Below are positions 16,701-23,364 of a stretch of DNA of 33,746 bases, piece by piece. The notes under the pieces were generated by a model. It ran no database searches, was not told the origin of the DNA, and worked only from the letters and a program-made list of their open reading frames with translations. The position numbers and the translations under genes were made by a program. Every line of letters begins with the position of its first letter. The stretch's first letter is position 1. Location of the stretch: assembly GCA_022511225.1 (NCBI GenBank), contig JAFLRZ010000022.1:1-33746 (forward strand), given 5' to 3'. Source of the DNA: Eubacterium sp. GTDB lineage: Bacteria; Bacillota; Clostridia; Oscillospirales; Acutalibacteraceae.

Positions 16701-17188
16701 ATGCTACAATGGCATTTGTAACACTTGAGGATTTATACGGCTCTATTGAAATTGTCGTATTTCCGAAAACTCTTGAAAAGTATTCAGAGCTTCTTTATAA
16801 CGGCAGTGTCATTGCTGTTGCGGGAAATCTCTCGCTTGAAGAGGAAAAGGATGCAAAAATCCTTGCCGGCGAAATAACACCTCCTCCAAGCAGTAATGAT
16901 CTCGAAGAATATAAATCAAAAAACAAAAATATGTATAGCGCTCCTGTACAAAAAAAGAAGCGTATAAGAGGCTTGTTTCTTCGCTTTAAGAATGAGCAGG
17001 ATGAAAAAATTGCTCTTGCAAAAAGAGTTACAGATATTTTTGACGGAACAACTAACCTCTATTTTTACTATATTGACAGTAAGAGGTATGAGCTTCAGGA
17101 TGAAAAAAGCTTTGTTGAAGTGAACGAAACGGAGCTTTCGGAGCTTAAAAGAATTTTAGGCGACGAAAATGTTGTGTATATACCATAG
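13730..17188 (+). CDS. dnaE: DNA polymerase III alpha subunit, DnaE type
   Basis: This 1152-residue replicative polymerase subunit begins with a PHP domain (HLHTHTEFSLLDGACR at residues 3-18). The C-family polymerase palm shows GPGRGSGAGS near 354-363 and the catalytic MPDFDIDFC near 394-402. The YQEQVMQI and YAFNKSHAACYA segments follow, then helix-hairpin-helix and OB-fold regions (about 975-1060). Firmicutes DnaE extends RNA primers before PolC takes over; organisms without PolC use it as the main polymerase, and the window cannot decide which applies. It lies 16 nt after whiA. No terminator is obvious before the pfkA promoter. Confidence 0.97.
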   Translation: MFTHLHTHTEFSLLDGACRIEQLASYARSIGMQSLAITDHGNMYGAVDFYRACKNNGIKPIIGCEVYVAPRTRFDRDKVLDKEYNHLILLCKNETGYKNLIAMVSKAYTEGFYFKPRVDHDLLEKHSEGLICLSACLAGEIPQLILQRDFEQAKKTALWYQEVFGKDNYYLELQNHGIKEQATVNEGVKRISRETGIALVATNDVHYIEKQDAKIQQVLICIATNKTIGEDTGLEFHSNEFYLKSEEEMRELFADTPEAIDNTQIIADRCNFDFEFGQTKLPYYETPDNMDHFEYFKMLCLKGMKERYGENPPSEYYGRLDYELETVEKMGYTDYYLIVADFVSFAKGQGIPVGPGRGSGAGSIAAYCMGITDIDPMKYNLLFERFLNPERVSMPDFDIDFCYERRGEVIEYVTNKYGADHVAQIVTFGTLATRAAIRDVGRAMGMPYAAVDTVAKLVPNDFHITIEQAVAKSKELSALMQENEQVNELIETAKKVEGMPRNTSTHAAGVVITHNTVSSYVPLATNDGVPVTQYIMTTLEQLGLLKMDFLGLRTLTVINDTAKITGVDIDNIPINDKNVYKLFARGQTEGVFQFESSGMKQMLMNLKPTALEDLIAATSLYRPGPAKQIDTFVANSHNPKNVRYVTDKLKPILENTYGCMVYQEQVMQIFRELAGYSYGRADIVRRAMSKKKLDVMEQERETFIAGCGENGIDSKSANEIFDSMADFAKYAFNKSHAACYALVAYRTAYLKCYYPAEFMAALMTSVLDSSNKIARYTAECKRLGLRIGTPDINKSLKGFTANGRVISYGLLGIKNVGADFIDEIVEERQNGEFTDLLDFCMRMHGKTNRRAVESLIRSGAMDCFEANRRQMLQGLPALMSNVDEYKSSTQFGQIGLFDLVESSNGGLELSLPDVSEFPKTELLKMEKEMTGLYLSGHPMDKYFDICRQMSFANTIDFIGNEDEPVKTYKDKSFVKLCGIVTKVTLKQTKSNATMAFVTLEDLYGSIEIVVFPKTLEKYSELLYNGSVIAVAGNLSLEEEKDAKILAGEITPPPSSNDLEEYKSKNKNMYSAPVQKKKRIRGLFLRFKNEQDEKIALAKRVTDIFDGTTNLYFYYIDSKRYELQDEKSFVEVNETELSELKRILGDENVVYIP

Positions 17189-17212
17189 GCAAAGCAAAAA
17201 ATAAGACAATAC

Positions 17213-17241
17213 TTGACATTTTTAGTAATCAATATTAAAAT
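17213..17241 (+). promoter_or_regulatory. Promoter of pfkA
   Basis: TTGACA (17213-17218) and TAAAAT (17236-17241) are spaced by 17 nt. A second TATAAT at 17246-17251 is too far from this -35 but could belong to a weaker alternative start. Confidence 0.7.
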
Positions 17242-17287
17242 ACAGTATAATATGTTATGTTCTATTGCTATATAGGAGGACTTGGTT

Positions 17288-18253
17288 ATGAAGACTATTG
17301 CAGTATTAACAAGCGGCGGCGATTCACCGGGAATGAATGCAGCAGTTCGTGCTGTTGTTCGTACAGCTTGTGAAAACGGTATAAAGGTTTACGGAGTTAT
17401 TCGTGGCTATAACGGACTTATTAACGGAGATTTTATTGAGATGGATCTTCGTTCTGTATCAGATATAATTAATCGCGGCGGTACAATCCTTTACTCCGCT
17501 CGTTCTGTAGAATTTGCTACGGAAGAGGGTATGCGTAAGGCGATTCGTACCTGTCAGGAGCACGGTATCGAGGGAGTAGTTGTTATCGGTGGTGACGGCT
17601 CATTCCGCGGTGCAAGAGATTTGTCCGAAAGAGGAATTCCTTGCGTCGGTATTCCGGGCACTATCGACAATGATATTGCCTGCTGTGATTACACAATAGG
17701 CTACGATACCTGCCTTAACACAATTATGGAGCTCGTTGACAGACTTCGTGATACTGCTGAGTCACACGACAGATGTTCGGTTATTGAGGTAATGGGCAGA
17801 AGAGCAGGCTATCTCGCTCTTAATGCAGGTATTGCTTGTGGTGCAACCTCAATACTTATTCCTGAAATTCCTTTTGATATCGAAAAGCACGTTATCGAGA
17901 GAATGCAGAAAACTCAGAGAACAGACAAGAAGCACTTTATCATTATCGTTGCCGAGGGCTGCGGTATTGACATATCAGCTCTTGCTAATGAAATTCAAAA
18001 GAAAACAGGCGTTGAATCCCGTGCAACAGTTCTTGGACATATTCAGAGAGGCGGTTATCCTACCGTTAAGGACAGAGTGATGGCTACAAGAATGGGCAAC
18101 TACGCAGTTAAGCTTCTTATGAATAATATCGGTAACCGTGTCGTTGCTGCCCAAAAGGAAGATGTTGTTGATTACGATATCTTTGAAGCACTCAATATGA
18201 CTAAGAGCATCGACCTTGAGTTATACAACATCGCCCACGAAGTCTCAATTTAA
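17288..18253 (+). CDS. pfkA: ATP-dependent 6-phosphofructokinase
   Basis: PfkA converts fructose-6-phosphate and ATP to fructose-1,6-bisphosphate, the committed step of glycolysis. The 321-residue length matches bacterial PfkA. Motifs include the start IAVLTSGGDSPGMNAA (residues 4-19), GGDGSFRGA near 101-109 and PGTIDNDI with its catalytic Asp near 121-128. The Gly after Asp in GGDGS marks ATP use rather than pyrophosphate. VMGRRAGYLA near 166-175 is the substrate block. ATG at 17288 follows AGGAGG by 8 nt; the in-frame TTG at 17282 is too close to it. Confidence 0.97.
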   Translation: MKTIAVLTSGGDSPGMNAAVRAVVRTACENGIKVYGVIRGYNGLINGDFIEMDLRSVSDIINRGGTILYSARSVEFATEEGMRKAIRTCQEHGIEGVVVIGGDGSFRGARDLSERGIPCVGIPGTIDNDIACCDYTIGYDTCLNTIMELVDRLRDTAESHDRCSVIEVMGRRAGYLALNAGIACGATSILIPEIPFDIEKHVIERMQKTQRTDKKHFIIIVAEGCGIDISALANEIQKKTGVESRATVLGHIQRGGYPTVKDRVMATRMGNYAVKLLMNNIGNRVVAAQKEDVVDYDIFEALNMTKSIDLELYNIAHEVSI

Positions 18254-18307
18254 CTTTTGAAAAAGCGCATAAACGCACCAAAATTGTATTGAACGGAATT
18301 TCTGTAG

Positions 18308-18329
18308 GGAGCGATTACCACATCGCTCC
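18308..18329. repeat. REP-like inverted repeat between pfkA and spoIVB
   Basis: GGAGCGAT (18308-18315) and ATCGCTCC (18322-18329) form a perfect 8-bp stem with a 6-nt loop, preceded by TGTA. The style (GTAGGG plus a GC-rich palindrome) resembles interspersed repeats of Ruminococcaceae-like genomes. No second copy is in the window, so repeat status is unproven, and it has no U-run to act as a terminator. Confidence 0.4.
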
Positions 18330-18360
18330 GTGTGCGAAGTAGCTAATAATAAATGAAAAG

Positions 18361-18397
18361 AAAAAATGAGAACATCTTTGGATGTTCTCATTTTTTT
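18361..18397 (+). terminator. Terminator downstream of pfkA
   Basis: AATGAGAACATC (18365-18376) and GATGTTCTCATT (18381-18392) form a perfect 12-bp stem with a TTTG loop, followed by a T-run. The A-run before it means it could act in both directions. It separates pfkA from spoIVB, whose ribosome site begins only about 15 nt later. Confidence 0.88.
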
Positions 18398-18422
18398 GTC
18401 AATACTATAAAAGGTGATTTTT

Positions 18423-19622
18423 TTGAAAAAAGCAATTCGTATTACCGATATAGTATTATCAATGATAGTGGCAGTAATAATGATTTTGGTTTTAGCTGGT
18501 AATCATCTTCTGCCGGACAATATTAAGTCGTACTCGTCAAAGAGTATAAATTATTATGGAATTTACTCAATAGCAGGCAGTAACGAAAACACTGTTGATT
18601 TTCAGAGCAGTAACCGAGTGTCCTCTCAAATTAAGGAAATTAAGCTGTTCGGCATAATTCCGATTAAAACTGCAAGCGTAGAGAACAGTGACGTTGCCAC
18701 TGTTGCAGTCAGCGGCAGATGTTTTGGAATCAAGCTGTATACCGACGGTGTAATAGTCGTAGGTACGAGAGATGTTGAAACTCCTCAGGGCAAGGTGAAT
18801 CCCGCGAAGAAGGCAGGTATTGAAAAAGGGGATATCATAATAAGTGTCAATAATGAAAAAATGTTTTCATCTCAGCAGGTCGAGGAAGCCTTTAACGATA
18901 ATAACGGCAAGGAATACAAAGTAAAAATCAAAAGAAACGGTAATTATAAAAATATTACAATTCAGCCTGTATATTCAAGAACTGATGGATGCTACAAGGT
19001 AGGAATATGGGTGCGTGACTCAACTGCAGGAATAGGTACTATTACCTTTTTTAACGAAAAAAACGGCTCACTCGCAGCACTCGGCCATCCTGTAACTGAC
19101 GTAGATACGAATGAAATTATGCCAATGCTCAGAGGCGAAGCCGTTGAGGCAAAGGTGACCAAGCTCTATAAAAGCAGCAATGGCGAAACAGGTTCACTGT
19201 GCTGTGATTTTACGAATAACGTCATCGGCACACTTGCAGTAAACAGTATGTCAGGTGTTTACGGCAAATACGTCAGCTCTATTGACAGCAGTAAAAGAAT
19301 GGAGGTTGCACCCCCACAGGATATTAAACGCGGCAGCGCAAAGATTATATCTACTGTAGGAGATACTACGGAATATTACGATGTTGAAATAACAAGAATT
19401 TCATATCGTTCAAAAAATGATGAAAAAAATATGGTAATAAAGGTTACGGATGAAAAGCTCCTTGAAAAAACAGGAGGAATCGTTCAGGGTATGAGCGGCT
19501 CACCGATTATTCAGAACGGCAAGCTTATCGGCGCACTCACTCACGTTATGGTTGACAATCCAAAAAAAGGTTATGCAATTTTTGCAGAAACTATGCTTGA
19601 TGAGTCATTTAGTGTAAATTAA
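18423..19622 (+). CDS. spoIVB: SpoIVB peptidase (S55 family)
   Basis: SpoIVB is made in the forespore, secreted into the intermembrane space, and cleaves SpoIVFA to trigger pro-sigma-K processing in the mother cell. The 399-residue protein has one N-terminal membrane helix (about 10-26) and a PDZ domain (about 110-185, with AGIEKGDIIISVN). The S55 peptidase domain carries the catalytic His222 in LGHPVTD and the Ser box GMSGSP at residues 356-361. TTG at 18423 is chosen because AAGGTGAT lies 6 nt upstream; the in-frame GTG at 18414 lies inside that site. The partner spo0A follows by 148 nt, the usual order. Confidence 0.95.
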   Translation: MKKAIRITDIVLSMIVAVIMILVLAGNHLLPDNIKSYSSKSINYYGIYSIAGSNENTVDFQSSNRVSSQIKEIKLFGIIPIKTASVENSDVATVAVSGRCFGIKLYTDGVIVVGTRDVETPQGKVNPAKKAGIEKGDIIISVNNEKMFSSQQVEEAFNDNNGKEYKVKIKRNGNYKNITIQPVYSRTDGCYKVGIWVRDSTAGIGTITFFNEKNGSLAALGHPVTDVDTNEIMPMLRGEAVEAKVTKLYKSSNGETGSLCCDFTNNVIGTLAVNSMSGVYGKYVSSIDSSKRMEVAPPQDIKRGSAKIISTVGDTTEYYDVEITRISYRSKNDEKNMVIKVTDEKLLEKTGGIVQGMSGSPIIQNGKLIGALTHVMVDNPKKGYAIFAETMLDESFSVN

Positions 19623-19674
19623 AAAAAATTTCTGTTAATTTTTATATCTATTTAGAATTTATTGTTGATGAAAA

Positions 19675-19704
19675 CGTGAATATATTTCACAAAAAAATGT
19701 GAAA
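19675..19704 (+). promoter_or_regulatory. Alternating GTGAA/TTCAC half-sites upstream of spo0A
   Basis: GTGAA, TTTCACA and TGTGAAA follow one another in alternating orientation across about 30 bases. The last two form the inverted repeat TTTCACA-N6-TGTGAAA (19685-19704), directly before the candidate -35 at 19710. The pattern suggests a regulator binding site; no canonical 0A box (TGTCGAA) is visible nearby. Confidence 0.35.
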
Positions 19705-19709
19705 AATAC

Positions 19710-19738
19710 TTGCAATTCAACATTAACAGTGGTAATAT
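19710..19738 (+). promoter_or_regulatory. Candidate spo0A promoter
   Basis: TTGCAA (19710-19715) and TAATAT (19733-19738) are separated by 17 nt, 33 nt before the spo0A start. No clear sigma-H promoter (AGGA...GAAT) is seen at the proper spacing. Confidence 0.45.
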
Positions 19739-19770
19739 GTGGAAGTAAAAATTATTCGGAGGTTTTTTCT

Positions 19771-20541
19771 ATGAAAAACACTTTAAAGGTTTTAATTGCT
19801 GATGATTCAATGCAATTTGGCAAAGAATGTCAAAAGGAATTAAAGCAGCTTGGCTATGAGGTAACACTTACAGCCAAGGACGGAAGCAGAGTGATGAGCG
19901 CTCTTGAAAGCAGTCATTATGATGCAGTGCTTATGGATGCTATTATGGCAAACGGTGACGGCATTGACGTGCTTGAGCATATCAATGATTCTCTTACCGA
20001 GAAACCGCTTGTTGTGCTTCTGTCATCTGTCAGTTCGAGTGATTTTGAGGAGCAAATGATTAATGCAGGTGCAGATTATTATTTCATCAAGCCTGTAAAT
20101 CCCACTTCGGTAGCAAAACGCATTGCTCGTCTTGCAAGCTGGAAAACAGAGAAAAAGAACAGTCAAAGCTCAGTTATTTCTGACAGTGATATGGACGTTG
20201 TTATTTCCGATATTATGAGGCAAATCGGCGTTCCTGCTCACATAAAAGGATATCATTATCTGCGAAGCTCAATCAAGCTTTCCGTAAATGACAGCGAAAT
20301 GCTTAGCTCTGTAACAAAGCTTCTGTATCCCACTGTTGCCAAGGAATATAACACGACTGCTTCAAGGGTTGAAAGAGCAATACGCCACGCTATTGAAGTA
20401 GCATGGGACAGGGGTGACGTAGACGTTCTTTCATCGTACTTCGGCTACACAATCCAGTCACAAAGAGGTAAGCCGACAAATTCTGAATTTATAGCGATGA
20501 TAGCTGACAAAATCAAGCTTTCTATGCGTTACACTGCATAG
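19771..20541 (+). CDS. spo0A: Sporulation master response regulator Spo0A
   Basis: Spo0A integrates phosphorylation signals and switches on early sporulation genes. The 256-residue protein has a receiver domain (1-115) with acidic pocket Asp11-Asp12, phospho-acceptor Asp56 and Lys107. A linker follows, then the Spo0A-specific DNA-binding domain (about 140-256), with [20 protein letters not shown] and [11 protein letters not shown] as recognition-region hallmarks. The loop after Asp56 reads AIMANGDG, lacking the Pro of the common IMPxxDG form. ATG at 19771 follows GGAGG by 8 nt; upstream in-frame starts overlap the promoter. Confidence 0.97.
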   Translation: MKNTLKVLIADDSMQFGKECQKELKQLGYEVTLTAKDGSRVMSALESSHYDAVLMDAIMANGDGIDVLEHINDSLTEKPLVVLLSSVSSSDFEEQMINAGADYYFIKPVNPTSVAKRIARLASWKTEKKNSQSSVISDSDMDVVISDIMRQIGVPAHIKGYHYLRSSIKLSVNDSEMLSSVTKLLYPTVAKEYNTTASRVERAIRHAIEVAWDRGDVDVLSSYFGYTIQSQRGKPTNSEFIAMIADKIKLSMRYTA

Positions 20542-20596
20542 CAGTGAATCTCAGCGCTATAGTACATAAAAGTATAATATTTCTTGTACAATCAAC

Positions 20597-20647
20597 ATCT
20601 TGTGGTGTGAGCGGTAATTCACCGGCATACACCGCAAGATTTTTTAT
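20597..20647 (+). terminator. Terminator of the spoIVB-spo0A unit
   Basis: A 12-bp stem with one wobble (ATCTTGTGGTGT at 20597-20608, ACACCGCAAGAT at 20629-20640) encloses a smaller CGGT/ACCG hairpin and is followed by TTTTTTA. It lies 55 nt after the spo0A stop. Confidence 0.88.
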
Positions 20648-20672
20648 TGGTGTCAGTTGGTGCCGACAAGGT

Positions 20673-20697
20673 TCTGACCTGCGACAAGCAGGGCAGA
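20673..20697. other. Short imperfect hairpin between the spo0A terminator and the S10 promoter
   Basis: TCTGACCTG and CAGGGCAGA pair with one internal mismatch around a 7-nt loop; TTCTTATTG follows. It could be a backup terminator or a remnant. From here to about 20784 I see only AT-rich tracts that may serve as an UP element. Confidence 0.3.
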
Positions 20698-20784
20698 TTC
20701 TTATTGTGCATTTTTACAGAAAATAAAATTTTTATTTCGTGAAAAGTGCACAAATATTTTTTTGGAAAAAATTGAAATTTTCTA

Positions 20785-20813
20785 TTGACATCGTTACCTC
20801 TTTATATTATAAT
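20785..20813 (+). promoter_or_regulatory. Consensus sigma-A promoter of the S10 operon
   Basis: TTGACA (20785-20790) and TATAAT (20808-20813) at 17-nt spacing match consensus fully. A/T-tracts just upstream (for example ATTTTTTTGGAAAAAATTG) resemble an UP element, as expected for a highly expressed ribosomal operon. Transcription should begin near 20820. Confidence 0.9.
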
Positions 20814-20819
20814 AAACAA

Positions 20820-21240
20820 GCTTGCGGGAATGGGCATATTATAATTATTTATATATACGCTCAAATCCCGTGATAGATATGCGATGATGCGTGAGGTTGC
20901 GCTGGGGTGTCATCGTTTAAGTCTAATGTGGTTTAGTTAAACTAAACTGCTTGCATCTAAAACAATTTAGTTTTGTGCTATTGCTCATTTCTTTAGAGAA
21001 GCCTTACTCGCGTATGGCAAAATAAAAAATGGGCAAGAGTGCGGAAAATATATTGTTTTAGCCATATTAGATTTAAGCGATAACACCCCGAACCCAAGCG
21101 GTAATTTACGCGGAGTATGTCCGATTTTAAACCGGGCGAAATGACCGATAGGTAACCATGCAGATTAGTGACTTGCGAACACTAATATCATATGGAGTAT
21201 ACTGCGCCCGAATGAATTTTATATTTGTTCGGTTTTTATA
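20820..21240 (+). ncRNA. Large structured leader RNA upstream of rpsJ, ending in a possible attenuator
   Basis: About 420 nt of transcribed, gene-free sequence folds well by eye. A first hairpin pairs 20824-20829 with 20866-20871. A near-continuous 28-position helix pairs 20904-20931 with 21062-21089 (24 Watson-Crick, 3 wobble, 1 mismatch). Inside it are a GTTTAGT/ACTAAAC hairpin (20931-20947), a perfect 9-bp stem (20958-20966 with 21052-21060) and a 10-bp stem (20981-20990 with 21027-21036). A 3' domain has CGGGCG/CGCCCG (21133-21138 with 21205-21210) closing over ATTAGTG/CACTAAT (21164-21170, 21180-21186). I recognise no RNase P, tmRNA, SRP, 6S or T-box signature. It could be a cis-acting leader or a separate small RNA. 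Confidence 0.7.
21208..21237 (+). terminator. Possible attenuator terminator in the rpsJ leader
   Basis: CCGAAT (21208-21213) pairs with GTTCGG (21227-21232), then TTTTT. The stem is short with a 13-nt AT-rich loop, so it is moderate in strength. Its first three bases also form the end of the CGGGCG/CGCCCG stem, making the two structures mutually exclusive. Confidence 0.5.
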
Positions 21241-21314
21241 AAAGGACAGTATGAAACACTTGGCAGTGTGGTGATTATCGGAGCTCGCACCATATTATTT
21301 CAGGAGGAAACAAA

Positions 21315-21629
21315 ATGGCAGCAAGTAAAGTCAAAATCAGAATTAGACTCAAGGGCTATGATCACAGCTTAGTTGATCAGGCTGCTGAGAAGATTGTTGA
21401 AACTGCAAAGAGAACCGGTGCACAGGTTAGCGGTCCGATTCCTCTTCCTACAGAAGTAGAGAAGGTAACAATCCTCAGAGCTGTCCACAAGTACAAGGAC
21501 AGCCGTGAGCAATTCGAACAGAGAACACACAAAAGACTCATCGACATTCTCAGACCTTCAAACAAAACTGTTGAGGCACTGACAAGTCTTGAGCTCCCAG
21601 CCGGCGTAGAGATCGAAATTAAGCTCTAA
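21315..21629 (+). CDS. rpsJ: 30S ribosomal protein S10
   Basis: S10 (104 residues) sits in the 30S head and also serves as NusE in transcription antitermination with NusB. The family core is plain: [20 protein letters not shown] near the N terminus, SGPIPLPTE in the middle loop that contacts rRNA, and [11 protein letters not shown] toward the end. CAGGAGG lies 7 nt before the ATG. It is the first gene of the S10 operon, behind the long structured leader; short hairpins at 21256-21269 and 21270-21291 lie between the attenuator and the start. Confidence 0.98.
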   Translation: MAASKVKIRIRLKGYDHSLVDQAAEKIVETAKRTGAQVSGPIPLPTEVEKVTILRAVHKYKDSREQFEQRTHKRLIDILRPSNKTVEALTSLELPAGVEIEIKL

Positions 21630-21645
21630 TTAAGGCTGAGGTCAT

Positions 21646-21661
21646 GTTGGGGAAACCCAAC
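21646..21661 (+). promoter_or_regulatory. GNRA-capped hairpin between rpsJ and rplC
   Basis: GTTGGG (21646-21651) and CCCAAC (21656-21661) form a perfect 6-bp stem with a GAAA tetraloop, 26 nt before rplC. No T-run follows, so it is not a terminator. It may be a protein- or RNA-binding site or an mRNA-stabilising element. Confidence 0.5.
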
Positions 21662-21687
21662 CAATAACCATTAAGGAGGAAATACAA

Positions 21688-22320
21688 ATGAAGAAAGGTC
21701 TTATCGGTAAGAAAATCGGAATGACTCAGATCTTTGACGAAACAGGTAAAGTAATTCCTGTAACAGTAGTTGAAGCTGGTCCTTGCGTAGTAACACAGAT
21801 TAAGACAAAAGAGAACGACGGCTATGAAGCAATTCAGGTTGGCTTCGGTGATGTTAAGGTATCACGCGTTAACAAGCCAATGAAGGGTCACTTCGACAAG
21901 GCTGACGTTGCTCCAAAGAAAACACTCAAGGAATTCAGACTTGAGAGCATTGACGGTATCGAGGTTGGCAACATCCTTAAGGCTGACACATTCGAGGTTG
22001 GCGAAATCGTTGATGTAAAGGGAACAAGTAAGGGTCACGGAACAGCAGGTGCAATCAAGCGCTGGAACTTCTCAAGACTCAGAATGACACACGGTACAGG
22101 TCCTAACCATCGTCACGCAGGCTCACTCGGCGCTTGCTCAAGCCCATCAAGAGTTTTCAAGGGCAAGAAGATGGCAGGTCACTACGGTCACGAAACAGTA
22201 ACAGTTCAGAACCTCAAGGTTGCTAAGGTTGATGCAGAAAACAATCTTATCGCTATCAAGGGTGCAATCCCGGGTCCTAAGGGCGGAATTGTTGTTATCG
22301 CAGACGCAGTTAAAGCTTAA
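21688..22320 (+). CDS. rplC: 50S ribosomal protein L3
   Basis: L3 (210 residues) is an early 23S rRNA-binding protein whose long loop reaches the peptidyl-transferase centre. It starts with [16 protein letters not shown], has the loop segments [12 protein letters not shown] and [20 protein letters not shown] near 112-150, and the conserved [10 protein letters not shown] afterwards. The length is that of bacterial L3. AAGGAGG precedes the ATG. It follows rpsJ after a 58-nt gap holding a GNRA hairpin. Confidence 0.98.
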   Translation: MKKGLIGKKIGMTQIFDETGKVIPVTVVEAGPCVVTQIKTKENDGYEAIQVGFGDVKVSRVNKPMKGHFDKADVAPKKTLKEFRLESIDGIEVGNILKADTFEVGEIVDVKGTSKGHGTAGAIKRWNFSRLRMTHGTGPNHRHAGSLGACSSPSRVFKGKKMAGHYGHETVTVQNLKVAKVDAENNLIAIKGAIPGPKGGIVVIADAVKA

Positions 22321-22337
22321 CGAAAGGAGAGAAAGTA

Positions 22338-22961
22338 ATGGCACAGGTTCAGGTTTATAACCAGGATGGAAGAAAAACTTCAAAATTAGAACTTGCAGAT
22401 TCAGTATTCGGTATTGAGCCAAATGCTAATGCAATGCATCTCGCTGTTGTTAGCTATCTTGCTAATCAGCGTCAGGGCACACAGTCAACTCTCACTCGTT
22501 CAGAAGTAAGCGGTGGCGGTGCAAAGCCTTGGAGACAGAAGGGTACAGGCCGTGCAAGACAGGGTTCAACACGTAGCCCACAGTGGACTCACGGCGGTGT
22601 TGCTCTTGGTCCAAAGCCAAGAAAGTATAAAGTTAATCTTAACAAGAAAGTTAAGAGACTTGCTATGAAGTCAGCTCTTTCAACAAAGGTTGCTGATGAA
22701 GAAATGATGGTACTCAACAAGCTCGAGCTTGAAGCAATCAAGACAAAGGCTATGGTTGAAGTTCTTACAAAGCTTAAGGCTGCAAAGAAAACTCTTATCG
22801 TAACTGCTGAGTCAGACGAGAAGATTTACAAGAGTGCAAGAAACATTGAGGGCGTTAAGGTTGTTACAGTAAATACACTTTGTGTTTACGACATTCTTAA
22901 CTGCGACTCATTCGTAGTACTCAAGGATGCAGCGAAGAAAATTGAGGAGGTATACGCATAA
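22338..22961 (+). CDS. rplD: 50S ribosomal protein L4
   Basis: L4 (207 residues) binds domain I of 23S rRNA and lines the exit tunnel. In E. coli it also represses the S10 operon through its leader. The tunnel loop is visible as KPWRQKGTGRARQGSTRSPQ near 62-81, with GPKPRKY closing it. GAAAGGAG lies upstream of the ATG. Its stop shares a base with the rplW start. Whether it acts on the structured leader here is untested. Confidence 0.98.
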   Translation: MAQVQVYNQDGRKTSKLELADSVFGIEPNANAMHLAVVSYLANQRQGTQSTLTRSEVSGGGAKPWRQKGTGRARQGSTRSPQWTHGGVALGPKPRKYKVNLNKKVKRLAMKSALSTKVADEEMMVLNKLELEAIKTKAMVEVLTKLKAAKKTLIVTAESDEKIYKSARNIEGVKVVTVNTLCVYDILNCDSFVVLKDAAKKIEEVYA

Positions 22962-23257
22962 TGAAAGCAGCTCAGGACATCATCCTTAAGCCAATCATCA
23001 CTGAAGAGTCAATGATGGGCATTATGGTAAAGAAATATACCTTCAAGGTTGCAAAGGATGCAAACAAGATTGAAATTGCTAAGGCTGTTGAAGAGGTTTT
23101 CCCGGGCACAAAGGTTGCTAAGGTAAACACAATGAACGTTCGCGGTCAGAAGCGTCGTCAGGGTATGCACGAAGGCTACACTCCATCTTGGAAGAAGGCA
23201 ATCGTTACCCTCACAGAAGATTCTAAGGAAATTGAGTTCTTCAACGATATGATGTAA
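22961..23257 (+). CDS. rplW: 50S ribosomal protein L23
   Basis: L23 (98 residues) lies at the tunnel exit and docks trigger factor and SRP. It shows the bacterial pattern ILKPIITEESM at residues 8-18, then a long loop, KVNTMNVRGQKRRQG, that contacts rRNA. The ATG overlaps the rplD stop by one base (TAATG), so translation is coupled; the ribosome site is the GAGG within the rplD end. Confidence 0.98.
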   Translation: MKAAQDIILKPIITEESMMGIMVKKYTFKVAKDANKIEIAKAVEEVFPGTKVAKVNTMNVRGQKRRQGMHEGYTPSWKKAIVTLTEDSKEIEFFNDMM

Positions 23258-23300
23258 TCACATCCTATATATAATAGTATAGAAAAAACGCAACAAAGTA

Positions 23301-23353
23301 TTTCGGATGATGAGGTATGAAAGGTGCCATCCTTTCGCAAAGTTATCCGGAAA
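23301..23353 (+). promoter_or_regulatory. Nested hairpins in the rplW-rplB gap
   Basis: A perfect GAAAGG/CCTTTC stem (23319-23324, 23331-23336) with a 6-nt loop lies inside an outer pairing of TTTCGGAT (23301-23308) with ATCCGGAAA (23345-23353) that has one bulge. It sits directly before the rplB ribosome site in the longest gap of the S10 cluster, so it may influence rplB expression. Confidence 0.4.
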
Positions 23354-23364
23354 GGAGAATAATA

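Noticed and set aside
20544-20726. 60-codon open frame after spo0A
   Set aside because: It runs straight through the spo0A terminator hairpin, has no ribosome site and no recognisable protein features.
20820-21240. RNase P RNA, tmRNA, SRP RNA, T-box or group I intron as identity of the rpsJ leader
   Set aside because: None of the conserved sequence boxes of these RNAs (GAGGAAAGTC, tag-peptide frame, GGTGG-ACC T-box, intron P7 core) could be found.
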